A stretch of 64,000 nucleotides of DNA from Tetramitus jugosus. Taxonomy: Eukaryota; Heterolobosea; Eutetramitea; Acrasida; Vahlkampfiidae. The stretch lies in contig OW569363.1 in assembly GCA_937625935.1 (NCBI GenBank), positions 310,001 through 374,000 on the forward strand, given 5' to 3'. The notes beneath the pieces were generated by a model. That model worked only from the letters and a program-made list of their open reading frames with translations. It searched no databases and was not told where the DNA came from. This document shows positions 21,751 through 32,279 of this stretch, one piece after another (the stretch's first letter is position 1; every line of letters begins with the position of its first letter). The translations under genes and the position numbers were made by a program.

Positions 21751-22053
21751 TTAGAATCCCAAGCCTCCAGACTCAATCTTCTTTTGGAAAGCAGCAGCTA
21801 CTCTCTGTGAGTGCTTCACGTACTTGAGTCCACATTGCTTGAGGCACGCATGCTCAGTAGTAGAGATCTTGTTTGTTGTCAGATCGGTCACACACTTTTC
21901 AAAACAAGTATAGTTAACCAAATTCAAAATACCAAAAGCTTCCTTCATTTGAAGCTCTTGCATCTGAGCCATTTGTTGTTGTCTTTGGAACTCAGCTTGT
22001 TGTTGCTGTTGTTGCATTGCTTGGAATTGTTGATATCTTTGGTTGCTCTGCAT
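21751..22053 (-). CDS. TIM9: Small TIM chaperone, TIM9-like
   Basis: A 100-residue intermembrane-space chaperone of the small TIM family. It shows the twin CX3C motif, CFEKC then CLKQC, separated by 16 residues, which forms two disulfides and a helical hairpin. The segment KHSQRV after the second motif matches TIM9 better than TIM10, TIM8 or TIM13. A Gln-rich N-terminus of about 38 residues is an extension over the usual 85-95 residue length. TIM9-TIM10 hexamers guide hydrophobic carriers to the TIM22 translocase. The paralogue assignment is inferred from a short motif. Confidence 0.82.
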   Translation of the reverse strand: MQSNQRYQQFQAMQQQQQQAEFQRQQQMAQMQELQMKEAFGILNLVNYTCFEKCVTDLTTNKISTTEHACLKQCGLKYVKHSQRVAAAFQKKIESGGLGF

Positions 22054-22466
22054 TTTGTGTTTTTGATTGATGGTACGAGTCTGTCAGTTACTTGTTGTTT
22101 ATTTGTTGTTGTTGTGGGAAGATGTTTTTTGTTGCTATTTGCGCGCTCGTGTGAATTTTCGGGAAAATAAGGATATTTTGCCGGGAAGTACGGTTTTCAT
22201 TTCATGAGGGATTGGATGAAAGATAAGACTTCTAGCGGGTTGCTATAGCTGTGCTTTAAATTACAAGTTCATTTTGCCAGTTCTAGAAAATAGAGCCTTG
22301 GAACAGGATCAATTCACGGATACAACTAAGAGCCAAGGTCGCGTTTACCTCATGACAGTTTCGTCGACAAATATGATTTGGAGGAGTTTATTGAACTGAT
22401 TTCGGAATAAAGATAAAAGTTGGAAGTAGACTAACGATTAGTCTTTCATGAAAACAAAAGAATCGT
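22054..22466. other. Intergenic, divergent promoter region
   Basis: A 413-bp gap between TIM9-like (minus) and an unknown gene (plus). It must hold two 5' UTRs and promoters. I see no RNA gene or repeat. Confidence 0.4.
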
Positions 22467-23480
22467 ATGAGTTTACCAACCAAGAAGAAACTTACCCCAG
22501 TTGGAACTCGATTTAACAAAGATCGAGTAATCTTGGGGAAATCTAACATCGATGATGTAGAGTTCAAAGCAACACTTAACAGAGCACAACTATCCAAGAT
22601 CAGTCGTTCCAATCCTCACTTATCACAGACCAATAATGAGTCTTTTGCCACAATAAAGCTGAAACAACCTACATTGGACCTCATTCAAAGCCAAAATCGC
22701 AGGGATATCACACATTCAAAGCTTAGAACAATAGATGATGTATTGACATTTCACAACTTTAAGTGCAAGCCGAAACAGCAACTGCCTTACTTTGATGACT
22801 CCCTGACCAACAAAATCTCGGGTACTGACAGTTTAACTTATCGAATGGATACTATACCTGGAGGAACAGAAAGTTTCTTAACTTCATCTTTGAGCTACCC
22901 TCTCTGGAAACATGATTGGCAAGCAAAGAATGAGAATACCCTATCTATTACATCAAGAGAACTAGAGGGGTACTATTCACGCGATCTCTCTTCAACTTTG
23001 TCAAGCATGAAAAACCTTGATCAAGATACTCTTCATTTCGCTTCATTACCTCAAGAATCTCTTGATGTGTCAAAACTGAGCCATTGGGATAGACTTCCAA
23101 AACCAAAGTTAAGGTACGGACGAACAACCTTCCCTGACACCACCGGCAATACTGAACCAATTCCTGAAGTACATTATTCCGAGTCTGCTCGATTCTTGAG
23201 AAAGACTCTGGATCGATATAATTTTGAGAATGAAGTGTACAAAGAAGACAGAGCTAAAACAATAAGGCTACTAGATTCTCGGCTCAAGAAACGCAGAGAC
23301 GTTCTTGAAAAGGTCGAGGAATCAATTTGGAGGATGGACGATATGGCAAGGACGAGAAATATAGCCCGCGACCGTTCATTGAGGAATCAAGCTGTATCAT
23401 ACGTAGATCGTGTAAACAAAAGAGACAAGTACCGGAAATATAATACTGTAGCAGTGTTGCTCAACTCTCAGATAGAATAA
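22467..23480 (+). CDS. Unknown protein, 337 residues
   Basis: I do not recognise this protein. It is hydrophilic, without TM segments, signal or low-complexity runs, which is unusual here and suggests a constrained sequence. The N-terminal 120 residues are basic and Ser/Thr-rich, with LTPVGTRFNKDRVILGKS. A middle part has scattered Trp and Tyr (SYPLWKHDWQAKN, SHWDRLPKPKLRYGRTTFP). Residues about 245-325 look like a charged helical or coiled-coil segment with many Arg (SRLKKRRDVLEKVEESIWRM). A structural or flagellar role is possible, but it is only a guess. It converges with malic enzyme, 16 bp away. Confidence 0.6.
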   Translation: MSLPTKKKLTPVGTRFNKDRVILGKSNIDDVEFKATLNRAQLSKISRSNPHLSQTNNESFATIKLKQPTLDLIQSQNRRDITHSKLRTIDDVLTFHNFKCKPKQQLPYFDDSLTNKISGTDSLTYRMDTIPGGTESFLTSSLSYPLWKHDWQAKNENTLSITSRELEGYYSRDLSSTLSSMKNLDQDTLHFASLPQESLDVSKLSHWDRLPKPKLRYGRTTFPDTTGNTEPIPEVHYSESARFLRKTLDRYNFENEVYKEDRAKTIRLLDSRLKKRRDVLEKVEESIWRMDDMARTRNIARDRSLRNQAVSYVDRVNKRDKYRKYNTVAVLLNSQIE

Positions 23481-23496
23481 ACCCTTTCCTGAATAT

Positions 23497-25506
23497 TTAT
23501 GATTTGTAAATGATAGGTGCATACTCTGGTGTCCACATTCTGTCACGAACGAACTTACCCAAATCATGCAAATCAGTCTCCTTGACATTTACAGCATTGT
23601 TTTCCTTTACAAGCTTTCGTACGATCTCTGTTGCAACTGCAGCTGTCACCTCTCTGATATTCTCCACTGGAGGATACACTTCACCACGTGCCAACTGTTC
23701 ATCAGTTACGGTGGATGCCAATGCCTTGGATGCAGCATAGAACACGTCGTCAGAAATTGTTTTAGCACCAGCAAGGGAAGCACCTAATCCCACAGCTGGG
23801 AAGATAAACATGTTATTTCCCTGGGAAGGATAAATAATATCGTGACCCAATGTCACAGGTGGGAATGGAGAACCACTTGCAAAAATTGCCTTTCCGTTGG
23901 TCCAAGTAAAGATATCTTGTGCTGAAGCTTCGCTATTGGATGTTGGGTTTGACAATGGGAAGATGATGGGTTTCTCAACATGCTTACACATCTCACGTAT
24001 CAGCTCTTCCTTAAATAGACCACCCATACCGGATATGCCGAGCAAGATATCTGGCTTCACAACCTTCATCGTCTCCATTAACGATAGTCCATCAGCGCTA
24101 TCTGTTCGGGCCTTGGCGAATGGTACTTGTTCTGGTGTTAAGTTCGGTCTGGCTGCAGTCAAAAGCCCATCTCTATCCAGCACATAAAATTGTTTATATG
24201 CATCTGCTTGTGTGGCCCCCTCTTTCACCATCGCAGCTACCAATGCACTGCAGACACCGAGACCAGCACATCCGGCTCCAGCGACCATAATCTTTTGATC
24301 CTTCAAATCTGAGAAGCTCTTTCCAGTTGCTCTCAATGCATTGAGTATGCCACTGACAATCACAGAACCAGTTCCCTGGATATCATCATTAAAACACAAC
24401 ACATTCTTGCGATATTTGTCCAAGACAGTGTTTGCCTTATCGCTCGTAAAATCTTCAAATTGAACAAGCACATTGGGCCAACGAGCAGTCACAGCCTTCA
24501 TAAATTCATCCACAATCTGATAGTACTCTGCTCCAGTTGATCTCTTTTGATTGATACCGAGATAGAATGGATCATCCAACAAATCCGTATTGTTGGTGCC
24601 CACATCGAGCATCACTGGGAGAACACGACCTGGGTTGATACCACCTGCTGCTACATACAGTGCCAACTTTCCAATTGGAATACCCATTCCATTCGCACCC
24701 AAATCTCCCAATCCCAAAATTCTTCCACCATCCGTCACCACAATAATATCAATCTCCTTGATTGGATAATTGTAAACCATGTTGAGCATTTCTCCCTTGT
24801 CCTTGGCAGAAAAGTACATGCCTCTTGGTCTTCTCCACATGGCAGCAAACTGTTGACATGCCTTACCGACAGTAGGTGTATAACTAAATCAAAATGTTTG
24901 TCAGTACAAAAAAACAACAACAACAACAACAACAAGAGATGTTGCCGACATGAACATTGCGACATTGCAACGTGAGACAAACAACAACAAAAATGGTGCA
25001 CCCACCACCACCAACAACAACAAACAACAACATTAGACAAACAATAATAATAACAATAATAACAACACATACACAATAGGTGCCATCTCCTTAATGTACG
25101 TTGTCAGGAAACGATAAAATAAGACTTCATTTCTGTCTTGCAACTGACACAAAAACACATATTTGTCAATATCTGTTCCAATATTCTCAAAACGTCTTCT
25201 CAAACGATCCATCTGAACAATGGGATCCTTGACACCAGGTGGCAACAATCCTCTCAAGAACAAACGATCTCTCTCAGTCTGCGTAAATGCAGTTCCTCTG
25301 TTCAATAGTGGATCCAACAATAGGTCATGACCAATTTGAGAAGTGAAGATGACATCTTTTTGGAAATCACTGTGGTCGAGAGCGTTTGAAAATACGCATT
25401 GATTCGTGTGAAACAGTTGCAATGATGATTGATTTGTTTTGTGGTTGTTGTTGACAGCTGTTCTTTGTATGCCGCTTTTGATGAGTGTGGCTGTTGATCT
25501 GTGCAT
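23497..25506 (-). CDS. NAD(P)-dependent malic enzyme, mitochondrial
   Basis: Two exons, 25506-25073 and 24883-23497, with a 189-bp intron (GTATGT/TAG) falling inside the APIVYTPTVG motif, give 606 residues. It oxidatively decarboxylates malate to pyruvate. Visible are a basic presequence (about 1-40), YTPTVG (146-151), the TDGGRILGLGDLG nucleotide and substrate block, FEDF metal ligands (about 287-290), the NDDIQGTGSV signature (310-319), and GAGCAGLG of the Rossmann fold (347-354). The upstream frame is open but begins with TTG, so the ATG at 25506 is chosen. Length matches eukaryotic malic enzymes plus leader. NAD versus NADP preference cannot be read with confidence. Confidence 0.93.
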
Positions 25507-25881
25507 TTTTTTTCTTTGTTGCTTTGCTGTAGGTTGGTTGTTTGGTTGTTGGGCAAAGATTTTTTGTGTGTGGTTGATCTTTTTTTCAGTGTCTGTCGTG
25601 TCTTTCGTCAGAACAAAGCTCAAACCTTAAGCTTACCCGATGCAGGCGCGAGAATGATTATCAGATACTCCAATCGGACTCTTCTCGGACTCTCAATCTC
25701 AAGTCTCATGGTTGTAGAACTTTGCCCAGTATCGGAGTAATCACTACTCCCATGTCATCCAGTAATTCCCCTACTATCAGAACACACACTGAACTTCTAC
25801 CCAACAGACACTGAACTCCACTCAAGAACTACAAACACAACAAAACAAACATTTTTGTCAACAGTCGAATCAATCACAACC
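25507..25881. other. Intergenic, divergent promoter region
   Basis: A 375-bp gap between malic enzyme (minus) and the F-box membrane protein (plus). It should hold both promoters. No RNA gene or repeat seen. Confidence 0.4.
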
Positions 25882-27741
25882 ATGCAAGACATGTTCAACA
25901 GATATAATGATAGTGATAGTGATGATAGTGATATTGATTGGAGTCGTGAGAGCCAACCTCCACTCCAACCTCAACCAGCTGCTTGGTACGGTAATCCACC
26001 ACCACCTCCGCCACCTCCACCAGGTCCATTCACAAATCGCACCTGGCGATCCTCACTAAAAAAATTAGACATGCCAATCGATAAAGAAGAAGAAAAAGAC
26101 GGTTCGAGCATAATAACAGACGATATCGCAATCAGAGAGGCACAAGAAGAAGAATGGAGACGAAAAATGGAGGAGACTCGTGTTGAGAATCCACAGTATT
26201 CGTTTGGTACATTACCAGAGCACGTTCTCGTCGATATCTTTAATTTTTTGAATCCATATCAGTCGTACAGTGGTGCCATTCGTATTCGAAGACTGGACAC
26301 GTATGGCAATCATGGTGACTACACCACAAACCGAGTCAAAAGGAGAGAGAAGACTCAAGTGAAGAAGGAAGACGAAAAACAGAAGAATGACCTTGGTCTC
26401 GTTTGTAGAAATTGGAGAGACGCCGCATGCAACGATTTGCTGTGGAAGAGTCAAGCTGTTTACTTGCACAAGCAACTATGCGTAAAAATTAAGCGCGGCA
26501 AGAATGATATCTTCCAGGGAAAAACTGGGCGTTCTCATTTCACCTACAGTCACACGACTTACCCCGATCGTCCCATTAACCGAAATTGTATCAGTTTGAA
26601 GGATTTGGATTTGAGTCAAATACCGAGAAAGGATTTCAAGGATCATTATTTTGAACTTGTGAAGCAACGTGAGAAATATGTGAATTATCGAGAGAGAAAG
26701 GAGAGAAGAGACACGTTTATAGCAAATGTGTTGAGACGAGCACAGTACTTTTCAGAGCTGTATTTACGTGTGGCTTCATATGGTGTTGTCTATTTCATGC
26801 TATTGATGCAGTTGGCCCTTGTCATTATCCACTGGTTTTTGGACATGGGAGATCACACATATGTCTATTTCTTGTCACCATTGTTGTTTGTGGCAGTATA
26901 TTTGACATTTGGTGTGCCATTTTTCATTTATTTGTTCATAGCGTTGCACAGTCATGAACTGCCCTCGGATGGATTTATCAAGTTGTTGATTGCTGGAGTT
27001 GCTGCTCTCTCATGGTTCGAATGTATGCCATTGGTGCTCATCGTGATGAATCTAGGAATATTGCCCAGATTCCACACACAGCTGTACCATGTGGAATCGA
27101 TACCTTGGCCTGCAGTGTTCGCGCCATGGTTCCTAACTCTATTTGTTCTGGCCGCTGCTGTCGTTGTGGCCAATATTTTATCTATTGCATCATCAGTCAG
27201 AAGTGGAGTGTACACTCTTTCAGATAAGTTATTTGGCGAACATGAGAGCAAGACGTTCAGATGGTCAATGCTTGGTGCCTACGCTCTGTTCTCATTCGGC
27301 TTGTTCTTTGTATTACTGGGATTCACTCTCGAATTCTACAATCACTTTTTCATTCCATTGGCATTCATTCCAATGCTGCTGATGCAGGTGATTGCCCAGG
27401 GTCCTCTCGGTTATTGGGGGTGGTACGAAAAGAAATCGACGTACTCCTCAAAGAAGGACAAATTTCTCACCTGGAACATTTTGATATTTCCTTCGGTGCT
27501 CACAATCTGTGAAATTCCTTGTTGCTTTGCTCAATTCATTGGTCCTTTCTGTTTCATCGGACCAATGATTGTTCTGACCCAGGTATACAACATGGCCAAC
27601 ATTCTCGTAGCAAGTTCATCAAAGACCTACTCATGGATGAACGATGGAGGCAAAAAGTATACACTCAGAGAGGTTCTGCTCTGCGAAGAGAATATTACTG
27701 ACCAAAACAATAATGTCCGACAGTATCATTTTGGCCGATAA
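25882..27741 (+). CDS. F-box protein with multi-span membrane domain
   Basis: A 619-residue protein starting at the ATG at 25882 (the frame is open upstream only from TTG). Residues 1-100 are acidic and then Pro-rich, with a run of about nine Pro. An F-box-like motif begins at FGTLPEHVLVDIFNFLNP (about 108-125) and resumes after a 45-residue charged insert with LVCRNWRDAACNDLLWKS (173-190). From about 297 to 575 there are roughly eight hydrophobic helices, including VVYFMLLMQLALVIIHWFL and APWFLTLFVLAAAVVVANIL. The membrane domain matches no family I recognise. F-boxes bind SKP1, so a membrane-tethered SCF receptor is an inference. Orientation is not determined. Confidence 0.68.
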   Translation: MQDMFNRYNDSDSDDSDIDWSRESQPPLQPQPAAWYGNPPPPPPPPPGPFTNRTWRSSLKKLDMPIDKEEEKDGSSIITDDIAIREAQEEEWRRKMEETRVENPQYSFGTLPEHVLVDIFNFLNPYQSYSGAIRIRRLDTYGNHGDYTTNRVKRREKTQVKKEDEKQKNDLGLVCRNWRDAACNDLLWKSQAVYLHKQLCVKIKRGKNDIFQGKTGRSHFTYSHTTYPDRPINRNCISLKDLDLSQIPRKDFKDHYFELVKQREKYVNYRERKERRDTFIANVLRRAQYFSELYLRVASYGVVYFMLLMQLALVIIHWFLDMGDHTYVYFLSPLLFVAVYLTFGVPFFIYLFIALHSHELPSDGFIKLLIAGVAALSWFECMPLVLIVMNLGILPRFHTQLYHVESIPWPAVFAPWFLTLFVLAAAVVVANILSIASSVRSGVYTLSDKLFGEHESKTFRWSMLGAYALFSFGLFFVLLGFTLEFYNHFFIPLAFIPMLLMQVIAQGPLGYWGWYEKKSTYSSKKDKFLTWNILIFPSVLTICEIPCCFAQFIGPFCFIGPMIVLTQVYNMANILVASSSKTYSWMNDGGKKYTLREVLLCEENITDQNNNVRQYHFGR

Positions 27742-28220
27742 TTTCCTTGTCATTCTTCCTGTGCGCGTTCAGAACACCTTTTGGCAGTGCGGGTCATGAA
27801 ATAAAGCGTTGGAATAACCAACTTCCGTAAGGGTTGTGGAAATTGACAGAATATTCGCACCGATTCTGGCACGTTTAAGGTTCATCGGTTGCAAGGGTAT
27901 AATATTATTTGTTCAAGTTTGTCGCTGGTGCCCATTCGGAGCAAATCTCCTGTCGGCTTTTGATGCTCCTCGCCCGCATTCTTTCCGTGCGATCTGACTG
28001 TTGAGCAAAAAACACGTCGCGTCTGAAACAAAGCGCACTGGAGAATTCTTCAGAATGCGGAAACAGATTACCGGCTCTCCCACGGAATAAGCAACAGACA
28101 GGCGATAGCTCCTTGCTGATTCATAAGCTTTCTGAATTTCAACCAACTAAAATCCAGCAACAACAAAACCAAACAACCAAACCCCCCCAAACCAAAACTA
28201 CAAGTTTCTAAGCAAGAAGG
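27742..28220. other. Intergenic, no supported feature
   Basis: A 479-bp gap between two plus-strand genes. It is less AT-rich than most gaps here, with mixed sequence near 27760-28080. A minus-strand frame at 27913-28146 has no motif. A non-coding RNA cannot be excluded. Confidence 0.35.
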
Positions 28221-29135
28221 ATGAATTACATTGGACACCATACCCCTCATCACCATCACCATTATCCATACTATAACCATCACATGCCGTCAACAAAGAG
28301 TATGACGACAGTGTCTTCCTATCCACAGGAGTCAATGGTTATCTCCCATCCATCATCATCAGCACCACATCAACACCACCACCAAAAGCTGCACCACAAC
28401 AACTCTTACTACTACCCTAACCCAGTGTCGTTATCCAAGAGTTCAATGGCGACGACGACGAGTACAGCTCCAACTAAGAAGAAGAAGTCCACCAACAATT
28501 GTTCCTCTGTCTCCTCCATTACACTGGTCAACAATGGCAACCAATCCACCAATGGTATCAAGAAAAAGAAGAGAAAGACCAAGAAGAACAAGATTATCAT
28601 ACCAATGAGAGATATGATTCGACTGTTTTCCATGCCTCAACAAGTTGCCGCCAGAAAGCTCAATGTTTCCATCTCGACTCTCAAGAGGCGATTCTATGAG
28701 TTGGACTTGCCAAAATGGCCAGCCAACCACACTCTCCAAGAGTTTTGTCTAGGTGAAATGAACAGTGAAGCTGTCAAGTGTACATACCACTCATCCAACA
28801 ACAACAACAGTAGCAACACGAGGAGCAACAGTCCAGTGAACAGTGGCATGTCAACCACGAATCACAACACGTTGTCAAGCTCTGACAACTCGCTTCACTT
28901 GAAGCAAAATGCTAGTTATTATTCCTTGTACAGAGAGCCAACAGATGAAGAAAAGAAGAGCCTAGGAACAATTCTGAACATGTATGATACAATGGATGAA
29001 AAGTACATTGATCCAATGACCATGACGATATTGAAGGAGGCCTTCTTGGAGAACACTGAAGCTGCAAACAATAGGGATGGATGTGGCAACAGCACATCGA
29101 GTGACAGTGAGGAAGAAGCCGCACCAAAGAAATAA
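28221..29135 (+). CDS. RWP-RK-like DNA-binding protein
   Basis: A 304-residue protein with His/Ser-rich N-terminal low complexity, a basic Lys/Arg patch (KKKKRKTKKNK, about 113-123) and then an RWP-RK-type domain at about 124-172. In that domain, MRDMIRLFSMPQQVAARKL is followed by VSISTLKRRFYELDLPKWP, matching the helix-turn-helix spacing of RWP-RK proteins. The signature itself is altered: RWP reads KWP and the following RK is replaced. The family comprises plant, green algal and amoebal transcription regulators. The C-terminal half is Asn/Ser-rich with an acidic end. DNA binding is inferred. The single intronless frame begins at the ATG at 28221. Confidence 0.7.
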   Translation: MNYIGHHTPHHHHHYPYYNHHMPSTKSMTTVSSYPQESMVISHPSSSAPHQHHHQKLHHNNSYYYPNPVSLSKSSMATTTSTAPTKKKKSTNNCSSVSSITLVNNGNQSTNGIKKKKRKTKKNKIIIPMRDMIRLFSMPQQVAARKLNVSISTLKRRFYELDLPKWPANHTLQEFCLGEMNSEAVKCTYHSSNNNNSSNTRSNSPVNSGMSTTNHNTLSSSDNSLHLKQNASYYSLYREPTDEEKKSLGTILNMYDTMDEKYIDPMTMTILKEAFLENTEAANNRDGCGNSTSSDSEEEAAPKK

Positions 29136-29496
29136 ACAATTACCCTCTAACATCATCACCTTTCATTTCTCTTCACAGACTGTAAACTTCCACGTCGGCC
29201 AAGCGAATTTCGTCATCCGCGCTCGTCTCTTTCTATGGATTCGTATTCGGAACGCTTTAAAATCTCCATTGCGGAAGCGGGAGGGAGGAAAAGAAACGAT
29301 TAGGTGACGCTTTGAGGTCCGACGTTTACGACGCGTTCTGAAAGGAAAGCGGCTTTTTACTTGAATACAATGTCTTGTTTGGGTTCGGATCCTTTCGACA
29401 CTTTTGGTCAAATTAAAAAGTGAAACGGTCGGGTATGTTTGCCGCCATTTTCTCGCGCCAAAACACAACAAAAAAAAGCAAACCAATACTGGAAAA
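29136..29496. other. Intergenic, no supported feature
   Basis: A 361-bp gap between the RWP-RK-like gene and RFC5, both plus. It holds the RFC5 promoter and leader. No RNA gene or repeat seen. Confidence 0.4.
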
Positions 29497-30720
29497 ATGT
29501 CGAACGACGAACAAGTTGTGGTGGAAAAGTCTCCAGCTCGCGCTGATGCAACCATGTGGGTAGAAAAGTACCGTCCAAACAATTTGGATGAGCTCATTGC
29601 CCATGAACAAATTATCAGCACAAGTATGTTGATCATTCTCTGCTCACAACAACAAAACAACTCACAATCTTTGTTTCTCAACAACATCTAGTTAAAAAAC
29701 TTTTGGCTGCCAACAAGCTGCCTCATTTGTTGCTCTATGGACCTCCGGGCACAGGAAAGGTTTGTTTGTCACACGAAACAACTTTTTTTTTTGGGACTTT
29801 GTCGCCATTCACAATACTGACTCTCACATCGATGGTTCTCACATATTGACCACTAAAAGACGAGTACCATTCTTGCTGTTGCCAAGCAAATGTTTGGTGC
29901 TCATTATCACAATTTTGTCATGGAGCTCAACGCATCAGATGATCGTGGTATCGAAGTCATCAGACAACAAATCAAGGAATTTGCCAGTACAAAAAAAATT
30001 TTTGCTCAGGGATTCAAGTTGATCATTTTGGATGAAGCAGATCACATGACAAAGGATGCTCAGGCCGCATTGAGACGAGTGATGGAAAAGTACACTAAAA
30101 ATGTTCGATTCTGCCTCGTTTGTAACTACGTAAACAATATTATTCCTGCATTGCAGTCGAGATGCATGAGATTTAGATTTGCACCATTGAAGAAGCCTCA
30201 GATTGCTGCTAGAATCAACGAAATTGCAAAGAAGGAGAATGTGACTATTGATTCTTCTGGTATGGACGCAATTTATAAGCTGTCTAATGGTGATATGAGA
30301 AAGTGCTTGATGATGCTACAGAGCACATACATGGCATCTGGAGTCGTGAATGAGGATTCAGTTTATATGTCGACAGGTAATCCATTGCCGTCAGATGTAC
30401 GGAAAATGCTTGACTTGATGGTGAATCAAACGTTTGAGAAGGCCTTCTCAGAAGTGACATCGATAAAGACTGTCAAGGGACTGGCTCTGAGTGATATCCT
30501 GAGAGAAATACATCCATATATTCTGCGTTTGGGCATGTCTGATGACTGCAAAATGTTTTTGCTCGAAAAGTTGGCTGATATCGAGTATAATTTATCGTTT
30601 GGTGCATCTGAAAAGCTTCAAACTGCTGCTGTGGTTGGTTGCTTCCAGATTGCAAAAGAAGCAATTGCTCAAAAGAATGTGACCGTGCAACAATTGATGA
30701 AACATGCTACAGTCGAGTAG
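29497..30720 (+). CDS. RFC5: Replication factor C subunit 5 (clamp loader)
   Basis: Three exons, 29497-29623, 29692-29759 and 29860-30720, with introns of 68 and 100 bp; the phases match and give 351 residues. It is an AAA+ subunit of the RFC clamp loader that loads PCNA. Motifs are WVEKYRPNNLDEL (RFC box II), Walker A GPPGTGKT (59-66, split by the second intron after Lys), ELNASDDRG, Walker B LDEADHM, and SRC with the arginine finger in LQSRCMRFRF. The C-terminus, with GNPLPSDVRKMLDLM, KGLALSDILREIHPY and ADIEYNLSFG, fits human RFC5 (yeast Rfc3) rather than RFC2 or RFC4. The ATG at 29497 follows an upstream open frame that starts without ATG. Confidence 0.93.
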
Positions 30721-30891
30721 ACTTTGTGGATGGATCCAAACACAGCACCAATAAACCGGAACAAACAACACACGCTTATCATATTGCAAGAGAACCTCGC
30801 TCTTGTTCATCGAACTCATTGAACCTCGCACAAAAAAATGAACAAGTGAAAAAAACACAGCAAAACGAACAATTGCAACAGCTAACTAAAG

Positions 30892-31773
30892 ATGACATCG
30901 AATCCGATCGTGACGAGCACCAGTCTTTCCTCCATGATTCACAATGATGAGATTGACTCAGTGAGACCTATTTTCCCTTCTGTCAACAACAGACCCTCTC
31001 ACTTTATTGACACTGAAACAGGAAAGCGAACAATGGATGGCAGAACAGTGGACGAATTTAGAAAAATGTTTATGAAATGTGGTGTGATTCAAAAAGCCAG
31101 AGGTTCCGCCTACATTGAGCTCAATCGGACAAAAGTCATTTGTTCCGTCTATGGTCCGCGCCAATCTTCTGTACAGTCGGAGTTTTCTGAGACGGGCACA
31201 TTGCACTGTGAAATTTCATTTGCACCGTTTGCGCATCAAAAGCAGAGCAATCGAACATCGAGAAGAAGCAATGTATCTGAGATGAGACAACAGACACACG
31301 AGTACTCTACGTACATGAGAGAAGCTCTTCAAACATCGATTCGATTAGACACTTTTCCAAAGAGCACACTTGATGTGTATGCTCTAGTGTTGGAGGATGA
31401 TGGATCCGTGTTGAGTGCTGCCATCACATGTGCTTCATTGGCCATTGCTGATGCAGGCATTGAGATGTATGATCTCGTAAGTGCTTGCTCAGCAGCTCAA
31501 GTCGAAGATCACGTGTTGGTGGACCCTGTCACCATGGAGCACAAGTTTGCAACAGGTGGTGTCGTCTGTGCATACATGTCATCCTTGCATGAGTTGACTC
31601 AGTTGACACAGGTGGGAGACATGCAGTATCAACGAGTGTTGGAAGCCATTGATTTGTGTGTGGATGGATGTAACAAGATTCATCAATTGATGGTCAATTG
31701 TTTGATGCAGAGTACATTGCAGAAGGAAAAGCAGATTGCATCTTCGTCGTCTGATGCTCAGATCACAAAATAA
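30892..31773 (+). CDS. EXOSC6: Exosome RNase PH-like subunit MTR3/EXOSC6
   Basis: A 293-residue RNase PH-fold protein. MDGRTVDEFRKMFMKCGV, the ARGSAYIELNRTKVICSVYGPRQ block, RLDTFPKSTLDVYALVLEDDGS and IADAGIEMYDLV (each a short span) match MTR3/EXOSC6 rather than RRP41, as the ring subunit of the exosome core. The ring in eukaryotes is catalytically inactive and guides RNA to RRP44. A Ser-rich insertion (KQSNRTSRRSNVS) sits in the RNase PH fold at about 115-127. The start is the first ATG in frame. Its 3' end lies 80 bp from the degenerate element copy, so the 3' UTR may read into it antisense. Confidence 0.85.
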   Translation: MTSNPIVTSTSLSSMIHNDEIDSVRPIFPSVNNRPSHFIDTETGKRTMDGRTVDEFRKMFMKCGVIQKARGSAYIELNRTKVICSVYGPRQSSVQSEFSETGTLHCEISFAPFAHQKQSNRTSRRSNVSEMRQQTHEYSTYMREALQTSIRLDTFPKSTLDVYALVLEDDGSVLSAAITCASLAIADAGIEMYDLVSACSAAQVEDHVLVDPVTMEHKFATGGVVCAYMSSLHELTQLTQVGDMQYQRVLEAIDLCVDGCNKIHQLMVNCLMQSTLQKEKQIASSSSDAQITK

Positions 31774-31853
31774 GATAAATAACTTGCCATTTGTCCACCA
31801 AGTTTCTCATTTTCTGCCACTTTACAGTTGGCTTCTCAGTAATATAGGCTTTT

Positions 31854-32137
31854 GCACTCCTTTTCTTGTTGTCATTGAGTTGTGGACTCTGAATCTCCTT
31901 TTCGGAGTCATCCTCCACATCCACAATGACTGGTTCGTCCTCAGTCAAACCATACCTTTTGCGTGCACTGGCTAGTGCCAATGCAGCAATTTCCTTTTTC
32001 GCTCTGGCGAACACTGGAATTCACTTGCTCCAGAATTTGCCGGTTCTCCGCACTGAGCTGCACAACAGGCACTGATGGCAGTGGTGTTGCTACAGTCCTT
32101 GATTCCGTTTTTTTCTGCGTTTCGGAAGAAATTAGTG
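31854..32137 (-). mobile_element. Degenerate, internally deleted copy of the tandem element (copy B)
   Basis: In minus-strand order this copy begins with an element 5' leader (CACTAATTTCTTCC..., 32137-32098), directly after the poly(A) of copy A. It then jumps to sequence matching codons about 247-330 of copy A's ORF (32097-31854), so roughly 740 bp of leader-proximal coding sequence is missing. The join has a short CAAGGA-like microhomology. A deletion of about 9 bp near 32010 breaks the frame relative to copy A. Downstream of 31854 similarity stops, and 31774-31853 is either diverged element end or host 3' UTR. The matched part is about 93% similar by eye. Confidence 0.7.
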
Positions 32138-32177
32138 TTTTTTTTTTTTTGTTTTTTTTTTTGTTCCATACAACCAA

Positions 32178-32250
32178 GTGTGCGCAAGCACACGATTGCT
32201 CATTTATTGACTTGTTTTGTGAGTGACGACCCGTAGGGCGTCGCTCACTC
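32178..32250 (-). repeat. Two hairpins in the element 3' region
   Basis: Two inverted repeats lie between the ORF stop and the poly(A). One at 32178-32193 is a perfect 6-bp stem (GTGTGC with GCACAC) around a 4-base loop. The other, at 32221-32250, pairs GAGTGA-CGAC-CC with its near complement around a GTA loop with two bulges. LINE and SINE 3' ends often carry such stems for reverse transcriptase recognition. Here that role is inferred. Confidence 0.55.
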
Positions 32251-32279
32251 TTCTTCTCTTGTTGTCCCCGACGGTGCAC

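Noticed and set aside
30892-31773. RRP41 or RRP46 as the identity of the RNase PH-like subunit.
   Set aside because: The ARGSAYIEL, RLDTFPKSTLDV and DAGIEMYDLV motifs fit MTR3/EXOSC6 better.
31774-31853. Target-site duplication flanking the degenerate copy.
   Set aside because: The 3' boundary of copy B is unclear, so no pair of flanking repeats could be matched.
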